A stretch of 64,000 nt of DNA from Culex pipiens pallens (taxonomy: Eukaryota; Arthropoda; Insecta; Diptera; Culicidae): the NCBI RefSeq assembly GCF_016801865.2, contig NC_068938.1:114044615-114108614 (forward strand), written 5' to 3'. The first letter of the stretch is position 1, and every line of letters begins with the position of its first letter. A program made the translations under genes and the position numbers. Shown here one piece after another: positions 1 through 9,700 of the stretch. The notes under the pieces were generated by a model that did no database searches, was not told the DNA's origin, and saw nothing but the letters and a program-made list of their open reading frames with translations.

Positions 1-1108
1 GAAAACATAAGAAATATGATGAAAACAGAGATTTTGTGACTGCTTCAAAAATTTCCCGGGATCCCGGGAATTCCCAGGAAATTCAAAACCCGGGAAATTT
101 GGACGCCCTATATGCAATCATTAATTTAAAAAAAAAAAAATGTAAGATTTGACGTTTTTTTCAAAAAGAACTTTTTGCGGTTTTGTAAATTGTAAATTCA
201 CTCAAATTCAAAAGATTTTAGAATAAACCAAAACTTGCGAAATATGATTCTAAACGCAGCGAAAAGCATTTTAAATTGATTTCGGTTCATTTCACCTAAA
301 TTTCTAATTTAAACTAAAAAAATTTTTTTTTTTCTTGCCCCCAAATTTTTCGAGCTTTGAAGAGGGGAGACAAAAACTTTTGATAAATAAATAAATTTTA
401 ATGAATTCACCTGCAAATGTATAATTTTAATTTCTCCGGATAATCCCGTTAATGTTTTTTGAGCCTCTTTTTGCCAAATATTTCTGCATGAGAGAGAAGA
501 GACAGTTTAAGTACTCTTTCGAATTTTTCTCTCAGTGAGTGTCAAAAAAATCTTTTGATGAAGATTCTGTTATCGGATATACATTTATGCATTTAATAGT
601 TAGTTTAAACTTATTTATAACTGCATTTGTTTCACCGCAACATGCAGGTGTTTTAAACTAAGTTGTTTTAGAGATTAAGCCCAATAGAATTTTATTATAT
701 TGAACACCATCATACACAACGTTTTTACAGCGGCATTTCCTCCCTACAATTACATGCCAATTACGGTAGATGTATTAGTAACTTTGTTAGAGCGGTTTGA
801 CCTGACGGTAATTTATTCACTTCAAAACCTGAATCATTGATTTACTACACAAACACATTGATCTCTCTCCTCTCCAATCCGGAAACAAGTAAATATTCAT
901 AAAACGAGTGTCGGAAAAGCGGGCCACGAAGGACGCCATCTTTGTTCATTGCACTTGCCCTAAGTGCCGTTCGATGCTGGCCACTGCACCCGTTGTTGTT
1001 GGTTTGCTGATAGAACGAATGCACCGCAAAGTGTGACGTCGAATCTTGATAACCCCTTTCTGCGACGAAAGACAAGCTTTTGCAGTTGTTGACTGTGGAA
1101 ATTTCGAG
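1..1108. other. AT-rich intergenic DNA, no gene seen
   Basis: No exon-like reading frame with splice sites was found. Bases about 330-385 (a short C-run followed by 'gagacaaaaacttttgat') resemble the end of the poly-C MITE family described at 26117 and 53463. Otherwise there is nothing beyond A/T runs. Confidence 0.6.
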
Positions 1109-1327
1109 TACCGTCATCTGGGCCGAATCGGGACTACAGTCTGAATAGGGACAGCAGTGTTTAGAACACTTGAAGGTTTTAAATTTGGAAATGGATGTAA
1201 ACATTTTGTTGGTCTGAGTCTGTTCTATATGAAAACTACAAGAAAAATCAAAATATTGTGCTCTAAAATGGTTAAAACTGCTGTCCCAATTCGCCCCATG
1301 TGTCCCAATTCGCCCCAGTTGACGGTA
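1109..1327. mobile_element. MITE with TACCGTCA termini
   Basis: A 219-bp element whose ends are inverted. The left end reads TACCGTCATCTGGG and the right end, reverse-complemented, reads TACCGTCAACTGGG. The similarity continues inward for about 50 bp, with repeats of the 'cgaattgggac' motif and a final 'gggacagcag'. There is no coding capacity. The same terminal motif bounds the hairpin at 6078-6190, so the two belong to one family. The target duplication is not clear. The superfamily is not assigned. Confidence 0.7.
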
Positions 1328-2602
1328 ATAAATTTTTAAACTTTTTATTTTTTCGATGCGTTGTTCAAATTTAAAAAAAAAAGATCTAAATATAAGTTTT
1401 AAAGCAAAAAAACCCTCGACAAAACCAAAAACCTTAGCAACGCGTGCTAATAGCCCATATAAACGCACATAAATAATTCAAAACATTAGGAACAAAGTAC
1501 AGTTTACGCGTGACGTCAATGTAATCGTTATCGCTACTCGAGCAAACAGCAAGGTTCAGAGCTAGAGAGATCATAACAAACTCAATACTGAGTATTCAAT
1601 GATAACAATATTTTTTTAAAATATTATCCAATATTTCTGCATTTCTAGTTCAAATCTAGTCAAAATCTTTTTATGCTTAAAAATTGACCAAAACAATCAG
1701 AATTTTCCGCAATAGTAAATCATCAACCTTGAAAAACGGCTGAATTTCAAAATCACCGCTCCGTTATCAGTCACTAACACTGGAACAAGCCCTCTGGAAT
1801 CCAGGCATCAGTTAATCACTCAAAAATGGATTTTTGATAAAAAAAAATCCACTTATCGCTGATTGTATGGTCAAAGGTGTTAAGTGTTCGATGAATAACA
1901 GTTTGTCGAATCTGCTAATGACTGTGGGCAGCCTTGAGTTTTTGTCGGGCGTATTTATTTGAGGGTCTAAAACATGCGAAAGAATTCGGCTGTCAAATAT
2001 AGGCAGTTGTTAATTATTTTGGTTGCTGTTTAGTCGAAAGCAAATGTTTATTTAGAATTTTCGAGAGTAGATATTTGCACAAACGTACCACTTAACGATG
2101 CATTCTGATTTGAAAAGCCAATTTTTAAAAATAGCATTTCCTCCACATTTTATCAACTTAAAAATTACTCACTATGTTTATGCAATGACATTCAGAACGA
2201 AGAATGCCGCCAAAGAAAAACAAGTTTTCCAAGTTGGTACCTCCAATGGCAGTCGCGTGATCGCTTACGCCGCGTTCACCGTTGGGCTGTATAAAGACCA
2301 CCAACAGCCAAAGCTAAAGAGAGCGACGGGTTCAGTGCCTATGGTTCTCCTTCTAAGGTTGTCGGTAAAAATCAGGGGCTCGTTTACGTAATCAAAATCG
2401 GTTTAGCCCGCAGTGAATCGTGTGCACTTGTAGGGCAGACTGGATCAGTTAATTTAAAGCTTATAATTGTTTGAAATGTGGGTTTTAATTTAATTTTACA
2501 ACTGATCATGTAATTTATTCATCAAAAGCATGAACATTTGAAAACGGGAAAATTATAACTAAACATTTGGAAGTATTTAAAAAAAAATCATAATAAATTC
2601 CC
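1328..2602. other. Intergenic DNA, no gene supported
   Basis: A short GC-richer stretch (about 2180-2400) has an open frame and a TATAAA at about 2289. The nearest initiator-like TCAGTG lies too far downstream (about 44 bp) for a standard core promoter, and no splice-site or family evidence supports a gene. The rest is AT-rich without recognisable structure. Confidence 0.5.
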
Positions 2603-3017
2603 ACAAAACGCGGACATTGATTTCTAATCTAATCTAATCTAATCTAATCGAACACAAGCGCAGCCAGTCCGAAGAAAGCATCCGCGAAGAACTTATGGTT
2701 AGATTACGCCTCAAGTTCTTTCTTGTCATTATTAATGATTGCAGTACTTTCGAGAACCCCCGAAATGTATTACACTCACTAAAGCGGCCCGGCCAACCGC
2801 AAGAGACAGATTTTATGAACGGAACCCACATTTCATGGAATCATCAGGGGAAGAAGAAGAAGTGAGGACATACCGTACCAACCACTTCGAGTTATTTATA
2901 GAATATGGTGTGTAGTGTGTGTAGGGGAATCGTTGGGGAAGGGATTGTTGTATTATATAGTAAATGACCTTGTGACATTATTTCACTACTACGGATTAAT
3001 TCACTCAAGGGGTGTTA

Positions 3018-3090
3018 ACCCCTCGGTGGCCGAGTGGCTAGAGCATCTGACTACCAATCTAAAGGTGTGAGTTCGAATCCCACCTGATTC
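3018..3090 (+). repeat. tRNA-like unit inside a SINE (Ser/Leu-like A box)
   Basis: TGGCCGAGTGG at 3027-3037 is a good A box and GTTCGAATCC at 3071-3080 a good B box, at normal spacing. The putative acceptor strands (3020-3026 and 3084-3090) do not pair, so this is a retroposon-borne RNA polymerase III promoter relic and not a functional tRNA gene. Its middle ('taccaatctaaagg') matches the minus-strand unit at 33896-33970. Confidence 0.7.
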
Positions 3091-3144
3091 CATGCGTTTT
3101 TTGTTCATATTCAAAGTTCAATTATAGTCGAATAATTTCAAGGA

Positions 3145-3217
3145 GACCGGTCGGGAATCGAACCCGGAACCTTCCGCTTATGAGGCGGGAGCCGTAGCCA
3201 TTAAGCCACGGGCCGGT
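3145..3217 (-). repeat. tRNA-like head of the 2603-3244 SINE
   Basis: Read on the minus strand it has an A box TGGCTTAATGG, an anticodon-like loop CTCATAA and a B box GGTTCGATTCC. The T stem pairs at 4 of 5 positions and the acceptor at about 5 of 7. It lies next to the right-hand target duplication, the position expected of the 5' head of a tRNA-derived SINE. Confidence 0.7.
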
Positions 3218-3814
3218 TTCCAACAAAACGCGGACATTGATTTCGAAAAAAAAAACAACAATTTTGTTCTGGCTTTGAAATAGTTCTGATTATAAGTTGA
3301 AAAGTGGAAAATAATCGAAGCTTATTCTCAAAAAGTCCATTTTTTTTTGAAAAGTAATAATAATAATTTGTCCAGTTTTGTTGAAGTCACTTAGAGCAAC
3401 ATTTGTTTATGTTTATCTTGTTTGAATTTGGGTTTGGCATCTCCAATCATAACATTTTGCTTATCCTTTTTTTCTCATTATTGCTGGGTAATTCTTCGCC
3501 AACTCACACGAAATCTGAAAAAGTTACCTCGACCACTCTACGATTTGCGTGAAACATTGTCCCAAGGGGTAACTTTTGTCCCTGACCACGAATACGAGGT
3601 CCATTTTTTGACATCTCGTGACGGAGAGGCGGTACGACTTGAGCTTGAAATGATGGTGGTTTGGAAATTTGGTGTCAAAGGGACTGTTATGTAAAGTTGG
3701 ACGCAAGATTTGATGGCGTATTCAAATATTTAAACATAAAAACGTATTTTTGATAAAAAAAAAAAACAAAAATAGTTTTGAAAAATCTGCCATTTTCCAT
3801 TACTTTTTTTTTGA

Positions 3815-4183
3815 GTGCATAATTGACAAAGGGAGCGCGTGGTCGTAAAAAATATTCGGAGTGAAAAGTGATTTTTTTTTGTGTGTGTGCCTTTTGTTTC
3901 ACATTTTTGTCGTGTATTGTGTGCTGCGAGGAGAAGATTGCCCTCTGAAAATGCAGCGTCATCAGTGCATAATTGACAAAGGGAGCGCGTGGTCGTAAAA
4001 AATATTCGGAGTGAAAAGTGATTTTTTTTGTGTGTGTGCCTTTTGTTTCGCATTTTTGTCGTGTATTGTGTGCTGCGAGGAGAAAATTACCCTCTGAAAA
4101 TGCAGCGTCATCAGTGCATAATTGACAAAGGGAGTGCGTGGTCGTAAAAAAATATTCGGAGTGAAAAGTGATTTCTTTTGTGA
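3815..4183 (+). repeat. 150-bp tandem repeat, about 2.4 copies
   Basis: Units begin with 'gtgcataattgacaaaggga' at 3815, 3965 and 4114 (periods 150 and 149). The third unit is truncated near 4183. Identity is high, so the duplication is recent or homogenised. It forms the upstream part of the retroposon at 3806-4805. Confidence 0.85.
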
Positions 4184-4189
4184 TTTTCA

Positions 4190-4480
4190 AAGCCCTTCCT
4201 ATATTATCGTTGATCGGAAGGCACGGCGTCGGGTGGATTGTGTTTAAATTTTTCGAATAAGGTTTTATTTTTTTTTGCGGTGAAAAAGCCATTTTTATAT
4301 AATGAACGAAAGACGCACTGACAATTTGGATCGTTGAGTAAATAGTGGAGCAAAATATCTGTGTGTGGGTGAGTTTGTGTGTTAACCAGAAAGACCTTCC
4401 CATAGCATCGTTGCTCGGAAGGCTCGCCGACGCGTCTGTTATGAAAGTCCTTCCCATAGCGTCGTAGCTCGGGAGGCATC
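4190..4480 (+). repeat. Three copies of a CCTTCC...GGAAGG motif
   Basis: A roughly 30-bp motif of the form CCTTCCnATAnnnTCGTnGnTCGGAAGG, a short imperfect palindrome, occurs near 4194, 4393 and 4448 inside the same retroposon. Its function is unknown. It could form small stem-loops in the transcript. Confidence 0.55.
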
Positions 4481-4925
4481 GAAAAAAATCACGTGATGCT
4501 TGAAGGAGATGCTGTGGATTCAACGGTCTCAAGCGGTATCAACATGTATAGAGAAAAACTATGTGCTTGATGAGTCTGCAACTTCAACTATCGGACTAAC
4601 ATTCCTCCCTTTCGTTGAACTGCAGGCTTCTTGTGAGGGCGCCGGTATTGACTAATAAAGTAGAGATCTTCAGAGGTTAAACAGTGAACGGATGGTTGGC
4701 TCCCACTGATCATTTTTGATTTATTGTTTAACTTCAGCTGATCTGTCAATAACGGAGTAGCAGCTCATTGGCAGTCAACCATACTCATGCTCATGCTCAT
4801 GCTCATGCTCATCTGCCATTTTCCATTACTTATTTTTCAAATTTTTTTGGCACATGTCGTTTTATGGGTAATTTCATGTACTTTTCGAATCTGCAATAAC
4901 CCAGAAGGGTATTTTTGACAAAGAA

Positions 4926-5917
4926 CTTTGTCCTAAGGTTTCTATACGTGGTGTCAATCCAAAATTTTTGCGAAGCGAAAACGTTACGTGACGAATTCCC
5001 CTCTCGGCAAATTTCCCCTCTTAGGTACACACTGGTTGGTTGAACAATCGTTTCCCTATCAGTCAATCGAAAGACGTGAGATTGATGTATCTAAAGTTAC
5101 CCCACTCCACCTCATAATTTTCGGATCGTCGACGCACAGTGGATCCAGGTGTGACAAAAATCAAAAAATGAAAGTTAAATTTCAGTAGTGTTAGTATTTT
5201 TCTATTTTTTCTCATACCTTCAAAAACTCTTTCCCAAATTTTGAGCAAAATTGGATGGAATTTGAATTTTTGGCGACTTTAAGAGTGCAGACATTTTTGT
5301 TATTTCTAGTAGCTGAAACTTCAAAATTCGCCAAAAATATTTTTTCTTAAAACTTGCATAACTCAGCCAATTTTCAACCAAATTTGATTCTTCTGGCTGC
5401 ATTGGAAAGGTAATTAAAAGTTGTTAATTTTACTGTTCTTGGAATTCTGATTGACCCCTCCCCCCTTTTTAGCTATTCAAAGGAAAGATAGCATTAACTA
5501 TTTTCAAGATTTTTTCGAATTTCAACCCTTCAGGAACAATTTTGTACGGGTGTGAACAAAGTCTCCTATGCAGTTTCTGTCGTGAAATTTAATGTACTTT
5601 CAGACTGTGTATAGCAAATTTTGCTCATACTTGCTCGAAAGATCAAAATTTGCATGTTTCTAAAAAAAGTCAAAGTACTCTACTCTATTCACGAATCGGA
5701 TCAATAAGTCAGATATGGCAATCGCCTTATGATCTTTCTTTATATTCAAGAATGCAACAAATTTACTAAATAATACTGGATTTTGGATTTCTTAGTGTAC
5801 CAAGAACCCCCCCCCCCCCCTCTCACTCGTCTTTTTTATGACTTGGTTAAATATTCCTCTTGGAATGACTGAAAACTTCAACGGCGCAAATACTTTTTAT
5901 TGTAAAATTTCACATGG
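4926..5917. other. AT-rich DNA, no gene; 14-bp C run
   Basis: No supported gene was found. It contains a run of 14 C at 5807-5820 and 'ttgacaaagaactttgtcct' near 4915-4935, which recurs near 6620. Both flank degraded foldback-family pieces. Confidence 0.5.
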
Positions 5918-5984
5918 GCTTGTGTGCTATCTTGTGACCCGTCTGCTGAAAAAGAAAGGACGTGTCACAAGATAGCACACAAGC
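5918..5984. repeat. 67-nt hairpin with a 26-bp stem
   Basis: Bases 5918-5944 pair with 5958-5984 with a single internal mismatch around a loop of about 14 nt. The stem begins GCTTGTGTGCTATCTTGTGA. The dimensions resemble a miRNA precursor, but a related diverged hairpin at 41750-41802 (also bounded by CTTGTGAC/GTCACAAG) shows that it belongs to a dispersed repeat family. Confidence 0.75.
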
Positions 5985-6077
5985 TACGATGTGTATTTGC
6001 GTGGAGAATTATTGGAACAAAGTGATGCGAGCAGTGATAAACATAGTTAATTAGCAATTGCAAACATTTTAATGAGC

Positions 6078-6190
6078 ACCGTCATCAGGGTGACATTGGG
6101 TCTGGTGGGTGAGATACAATCATACAAAATTGCTAAAATTTGTATGACCTAATCTCACCCCCAGACCTAATGTCACCCCTGATGACGGTA
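6078..6190. mobile_element. Hairpin MITE with ACCGTCATCAGGG termini
   Basis: Two arms of about 50 bp are nearly perfect inverted repeats: left ACCGTCATCAGGGTGACATT, right reverse-complemented ACCGTCATCAGGGGTGACAT. They are separated by a loop of about 10 nt. The termini match those of the element at 1109-1327. The whole unit would fold into one long hairpin if transcribed. Confidence 0.8.
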
Positions 6191-6770
6191 CATACTTTTT
6201 TTTGGTACGATAGATTTTCTTGTGGGAATCCTAACCATGCAAGATTTTTTTTCAACTGTCCCAAAAAATCTTCCAAAAAGTCTTCCTTAAAGCAGTTTCT
6301 ACCTTACATATTTTTATGTGCAGCTTAGTACATAAAAAGCAGAGCAGACCTTGGCTCTAGTCGTGGATGAAGAGAAGAGGGAATCTTAAGATAGGAAATT
6401 AAAAAAAATAAAATTCAAAACCTTATTCTCAACCTTTTTAATGAAAATGTATCACAAATTACTCTAATTAATAACTCTAATGCAAAAAAAAGTTTATGAT
6501 TTATTAATTTTGTAGGTTTATCTTTGTTTTGCACCCTAGTATTTGGAGAATATTCGAAAGGGGAACGAGATGAAAACTTGAAATGAAGTTTTTGTTGGCC
6601 TCAACAAAAGTCTAGAGTTTTTGACAAAGAACTTTGTCCTAAGGGCTCTATTCTGGTGAGGTGTCAATCCAGAAAAACGAAAAATGTCGCGCGTTACGAA
6701 AATGTTGCATGCTTGGTACTGAAGAAGAGGTCTGCGACGCAACAAGGCACTGTTGCGTCACCATTTCGAG
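6191..6770. other. AT-rich DNA, no gene seen
   Basis: No recognisable gene. Near 6620-6650 there is a short match ('ttgacaaagaactttgtcct') to the degraded foldback material at 4915. The segment leads into the promoter-like module at 6771. Confidence 0.5.
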
Positions 6771-6857
6771 CCAATATAAACCCCGCTCGATCAGCCCAAG
6801 GAAATCATTCTATCGCTGGACGCCGAGGAGTGAACAACAACCTGGACCTGGAAGCAG
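6771..6857 (+). promoter_or_regulatory. TATA+Inr core promoter-like element of module A
   Basis: TATAAA at 6775-6780 lies 32 bp before the A of TCATTC (6805-6810), a perfect match to the insect initiator TCA(G/T)T(C/T). The first ATG after that start is 6858, the beginning of the repeat-protein frame. The same pair is conserved in module B (TATAA 8942-8946, TCATTC 8971-8976). Module C at 10.6 kb keeps the TCATTC (10633-10638) but has lost the TATA box. Spacing and conservation support a real RNA polymerase II promoter, though transcription is inferred. Confidence 0.55.
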
Positions 6858-7852
6858 ATGGCCTGGAGGCCCAGAAGCAATTGGCCGAAAAGCAGCTGGC
6901 CTGGAACAAGGAGCAGCCCAAGCGGAGACAGGCCAGCCGGAATATTCTGGCCACAAGACCCGGAGTGGCCAGAACCCTCAGGGGTGTTCCGATGGAAGGC
7001 CATACGAGACTGGACAATAGGGGTATCAAACTTCTTGGATTTTGATACTGGTGATGAAAATGGACATTTTGACAGTATTGGCAACAACCTGGAGTGGCCG
7101 GTGCCCTCAGGAGGTTCTCCCGGGAGGACATTAACAGAACCATACGATTTTGGGCAATATGGGTATCAAACTTCTTGGTTTTCAATACTGGTAATGAAAA
7201 TGGCCATTTTGACAGTATTGGCCACAACCTGGAGTGGCCGGTGCCCTCAGGGAAGTTCTCCCGGGAGGACATTTACCGAACCATACGATTTTGGGCAATA
7301 TGGGTATCAAACTTCTTGATTTTCAATACTGGTAATGAAAATGGCCATTTTGACAGTATTGGCCACAACCTGGAGTGGCCGGTGCCCTCAGGGAGGTTCT
7401 CCCGGAAGGACATTTACCGAACCATACGATTTTGGGCAATATTGGTATCAAAATTCATGTTTTTCAATACTGGTAATGAAAATGACCATTTTGACAGTAA
7501 TGGCCACAACCTGGAGTGGCCGGTGCCCTCAGGGAGGTTCTCTCGGGAGGACATTTACCGAACCATACGGTTTTTGGCAATATGGGTATCAAAATTCATG
7601 AGTTTTAATACTGGAAATGATAATGGCCATTTTGACAGTGTAGGCCACAACCTGGAGTGGCCGGTGCCCTCAGGGAGGTTCTCTCGGGAGGACATTTACC
7701 GAACCATACGATTTTTGGCAATATGGGTATCAAAATTCATGGGTTTTAATACTGGAAATGATAATGGCCATTTTGACAGTGTAGGCCACAACCTGGAGTG
7801 GCCGGTGCCCTCAGGGAGGTTCTCCCGGGAGGACATTTACCGAACCATATGA
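6858..7852 (+). pseudogene. Tandem-repeat protein gene, broken by a 1-bp deletion
   Basis: The frame opens at the first ATG (6858) after a TATA+Inr promoter, 51 nt downstream of the predicted start. It begins MAWRPRSNWPK and runs into repeats containing EWPxPSG, an FSREDIYRTIRF-like segment, W/SxF, and FNTGNENGHFDSIG. The first, diverged unit is about 43 codons; the following units are 47 codons (141 bp). The first full unit is 140 bp because one G is missing near 7110, shifting the frame. Downstream the same amino-acid repeat continues open to the stop at 7850-7852. No known family is recognised. Because 141 is divisible by three, an open frame in one unit stays open in all, so openness alone is weak evidence. 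The promoter and the multiple-of-three length difference add support. It could instead be a non-coding satellite transcript. Confidence 0.4.
6959..7852 (+). repeat. 141-bp tandem repeat, about 6.5 copies
   Basis: The landmark 'cctggagtggcc' recurs at 7088, 7228, 7369, 7510, 7651 and 7792 (periods 140, 141, 141, 141, 141). A diverged first unit starts near 6959. Two or three more diverged units are at about 9130-9700 in module B. The shared period and order suggest the whole complex arose by segmental duplication after the array formed. Confidence 0.9.
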
Positions 7853-7859
7853 TTTTGAG

Positions 7860-8890
7860 CAATTGTTCAAGGCTCAACTGCGATCGTTGACGATGACGAT
7901 GGAATGAAAATCGTTGGCAAAAATGCTGCCTTCACGACTCCACGGCAAAACAAAACAGCCAATCAGAGAGCGGAAAGATTTTTTGCGTGGGTCAAAGCCC
8001 GCGCTTGCTTGTTCAAGGCCAACTGCGATCGATTGACCGTTGACACTTGCAAGCGAAAATTGTTAATATTCGTAAGTTTTTTTTAAATGAAAATTTTGGG
8101 GGAAGTATTTAAATTAAATTAAACGCCAAGCGTCAAAAGCTTTAAAAATGCACCAGAAGCAGTGCATGAATCATTTGAAACAATAACTCTTTCGTGAATT
8201 TTTCGTTGGCGCTGAAAAGCGCAATTTTGTTAAATTGCAGCAGAAGTTGATTCTTGTGGCCATCTTCTCGAGCGTCCATCCAAGTAGGCCTTGTTTTTCT
8301 CCTTCAACGTCGTTTTGGCAGCAATTTCACGCACACGCTGGCGTGTTTCTTCTTCTCGGAGCTCGCTCTTGATTTCCTCCAGTCGTTGATTTTTTTCCGC
8401 TGCTGCTGTTGCTGCTGCTGCTGCTACGATGTTGTCGGTTCGAACGATGACGATGGAATGAAAATCGTTAGCAAAAATGCTGCCTTCACGACTCCACGGC
8501 AAAACAAAACAGCCAATCAGAGAGCGGAAAGATTTTTTGCGTGGGTCAAAGCACGCGCTTGCTTGTTTTAAGGCCAACTGCGATCGTTTGACGTTTGACA
8601 CTTGCTAGAGAAAATTGTTAATATTCGTAAGTTTTTTTTTAAATGAAAATTTAGTTTTTCTCCTTCAACGTCATCTTGGCAGCAATCTCACGCACACGCT
8701 GGCGTGTTTCTTCTTCTCGGAGCTCACTCTTGATTTCCTTCAGTCGTTGTTTTTTCCGCTGCTGCTTCTTCTGCTGCTGCTATGGAGTTGTCGGTTCGAA
8801 CGATTACGATGGAATGAAAATCGTTGGCAAAAATGCTGCCTTCACGACTTCTTATCCCCACCACTGCATCAAAAAGCGAATGACGTAGGA
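7860..8890. repeat. 361-bp direct duplication with charged-helix coding fragments
   Basis: The segment starting 'tttttctccttcaacgtc' at 8294 recurs at 8655 (period 361). The motif 'gatggaatgaaaatcgtt' occurs three times (about 7898, 8452 and 8810), and 'aacaaaacagccaatcagag' occurs near 7950 and 8506. On the minus strand both duplicate parts encode the same highly charged helix containing EIKSELREEETRQRVREIA, with mostly conservative differences. The first lies in an open frame over 8230-8601. The family is not identified; it may be a captured exon fragment of a host coiled-coil protein. Confidence 0.6.
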
Positions 8891-9700
8891 ATGGGATAAC
8901 CGGCGCAAAGGGGCGGGGCATCCGTCACCATTCTAAGCCAATATAACCCCGCTCGGTCAACCCTGGGAAATCATTCTATCGTTGGACGCCGAGGAGTAAA
9001 CAACAACCTGGACCTGGAAGCAGATGGCCTGGAGGCCCAGAAGCAGTTGGCCGAAAAGCAGCTAGCCCGGAGCTAGGAGCATACCAAGCGGAGGCAGGCC
9101 AGCCAGAATAATTGAGAGCCACCGGAATATTCTGGCCACAAGATCCGGAGTGGCCAGATTCCTCAGGGGTGTTCCGATGGAAGGCCATACGAGACTGGAC
9201 AACATGGGTATCAAACTTCTTGGATTTTGATACTGGTGATGAAAATGGCCAATTTGACAGTATTGGCTACAACCTGGAGTGGCCGGTGCCCTCAGGGAGG
9301 TTGTCCCGGGTGGACATTTAACGAACTAAACGATTTTGGGCAATATGGGTATCAAAATTCATGATTTTCAATACTGGTAATGCAAATGGCCATTTTGACA
9401 GTATTGGCCACAACCTGGAGTGGCCGGTGCCGGTCAGGGAGGTTCTCCCGGGAGGACATTTACCGAACCATACGATTTTGGGCAATATTGGTATCAAATT
9501 TCATGGTTTTTGATATTGGTAATGAAAATGGCAATTTAGAAAAAGTTAACCAAAAGCTGCAGTGGCCGGTGCCCTAAAGGACAGTTTTCCCGGGAAGACA
9601 TCTATTGAACCAACGAGTTTTGGCAATATGGGTATCACAACTCATGGTTTACAATACTGGCCATTTCGAAAAAGGTGGCAACAATTTGGAGAGGCCGCTA
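8891..9700 (+). pseudogene. Module B: degenerate copy of the promoter and repeat gene
   Basis: The TATA (8942-8946) and TCATTC initiator (8971-8976) are kept with the same spacing as module A. The equivalent ATG is at 9024, but the frame hits TAG at 9063-9065, after 13 codons. Downstream, 141-bp units follow ('cctggagtggcc' at 9273 and 9414), then increasingly diverged units to about 9700. It is a non-functional duplicate of 6771-7852. Confidence 0.65.

Larger units (their letters stand above)
2603..3244 (-). mobile_element. SINE with two inverted tRNA-like units and 22-bp target duplication
   Basis: An identical 22-bp direct repeat sits at 2603-2624 and 3223-3244, the signature of retroposition. 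In minus-strand orientation the element starts at 3222 with a tRNA-like head and ends at about 2625 with a pentanucleotide tail (five TAATC units as read on the + strand). Between them lies a second tRNA-like unit on the opposite strand (3018-3090), about 55 bp from the first. A tail fragment of the same family occurs at 47484-47585. About 600 bp is long for a SINE, and part of the middle (2650-3017) is unidentified. Confidence 0.75.
3786..4825 (+). mobile_element. 1000-bp retroposon with 20-bp target duplication and 5' tandem monomers
   Basis: The identical 20-bp sequence TCTGCCATTTTCCATTACTT occurs at 3786-3805 and 4806-4825 and encloses exactly 1000 bp. The 5' part of the insert (3815-4183) is a tandem array of about 150-bp units. 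The 3' end is a (CATGCT)n tail (about 4780-4805). A long target duplication plus a simple-repeat tail points to LINE-mediated retroposition, and tandem 5' monomers are known as promoters in some LINE families. No reverse-transcriptase ORF is present, so the copy is non-autonomous. Confidence 0.75.
3483..4925. repeat. Fragment of the 27.3-kb foldback family, split by an insertion
   Basis: Bases 3483-3805 and 4826-4925 together align with one arm of the large foldback at 27294-28640. Shared sequence includes the terminal 'gggtaattct', 'ggggtaacttttgtccctga', 'cattttcc.ttact' and 'aacccagaagg'. The two pieces are separated by a 1000-bp retroposon inserted at 3806. Confidence 0.75.

Noticed and set aside
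2098..2391. 97-codon ORF with an upstream-looking TATA
   Set aside because: The TATA lies inside the ORF, there are no splice sites, and no protein family is recognisable.
3018..3217. Two genuine tRNA genes
   Set aside because: A and B boxes are good, but acceptor stems do not pair properly, no oligo-T terminator fits, and the units lie inside an element with target duplications.
6959..9480. CRISPR-like array
   Set aside because: The repeats are 141 bp, contiguous, without spacers, and the DNA is eukaryotic.
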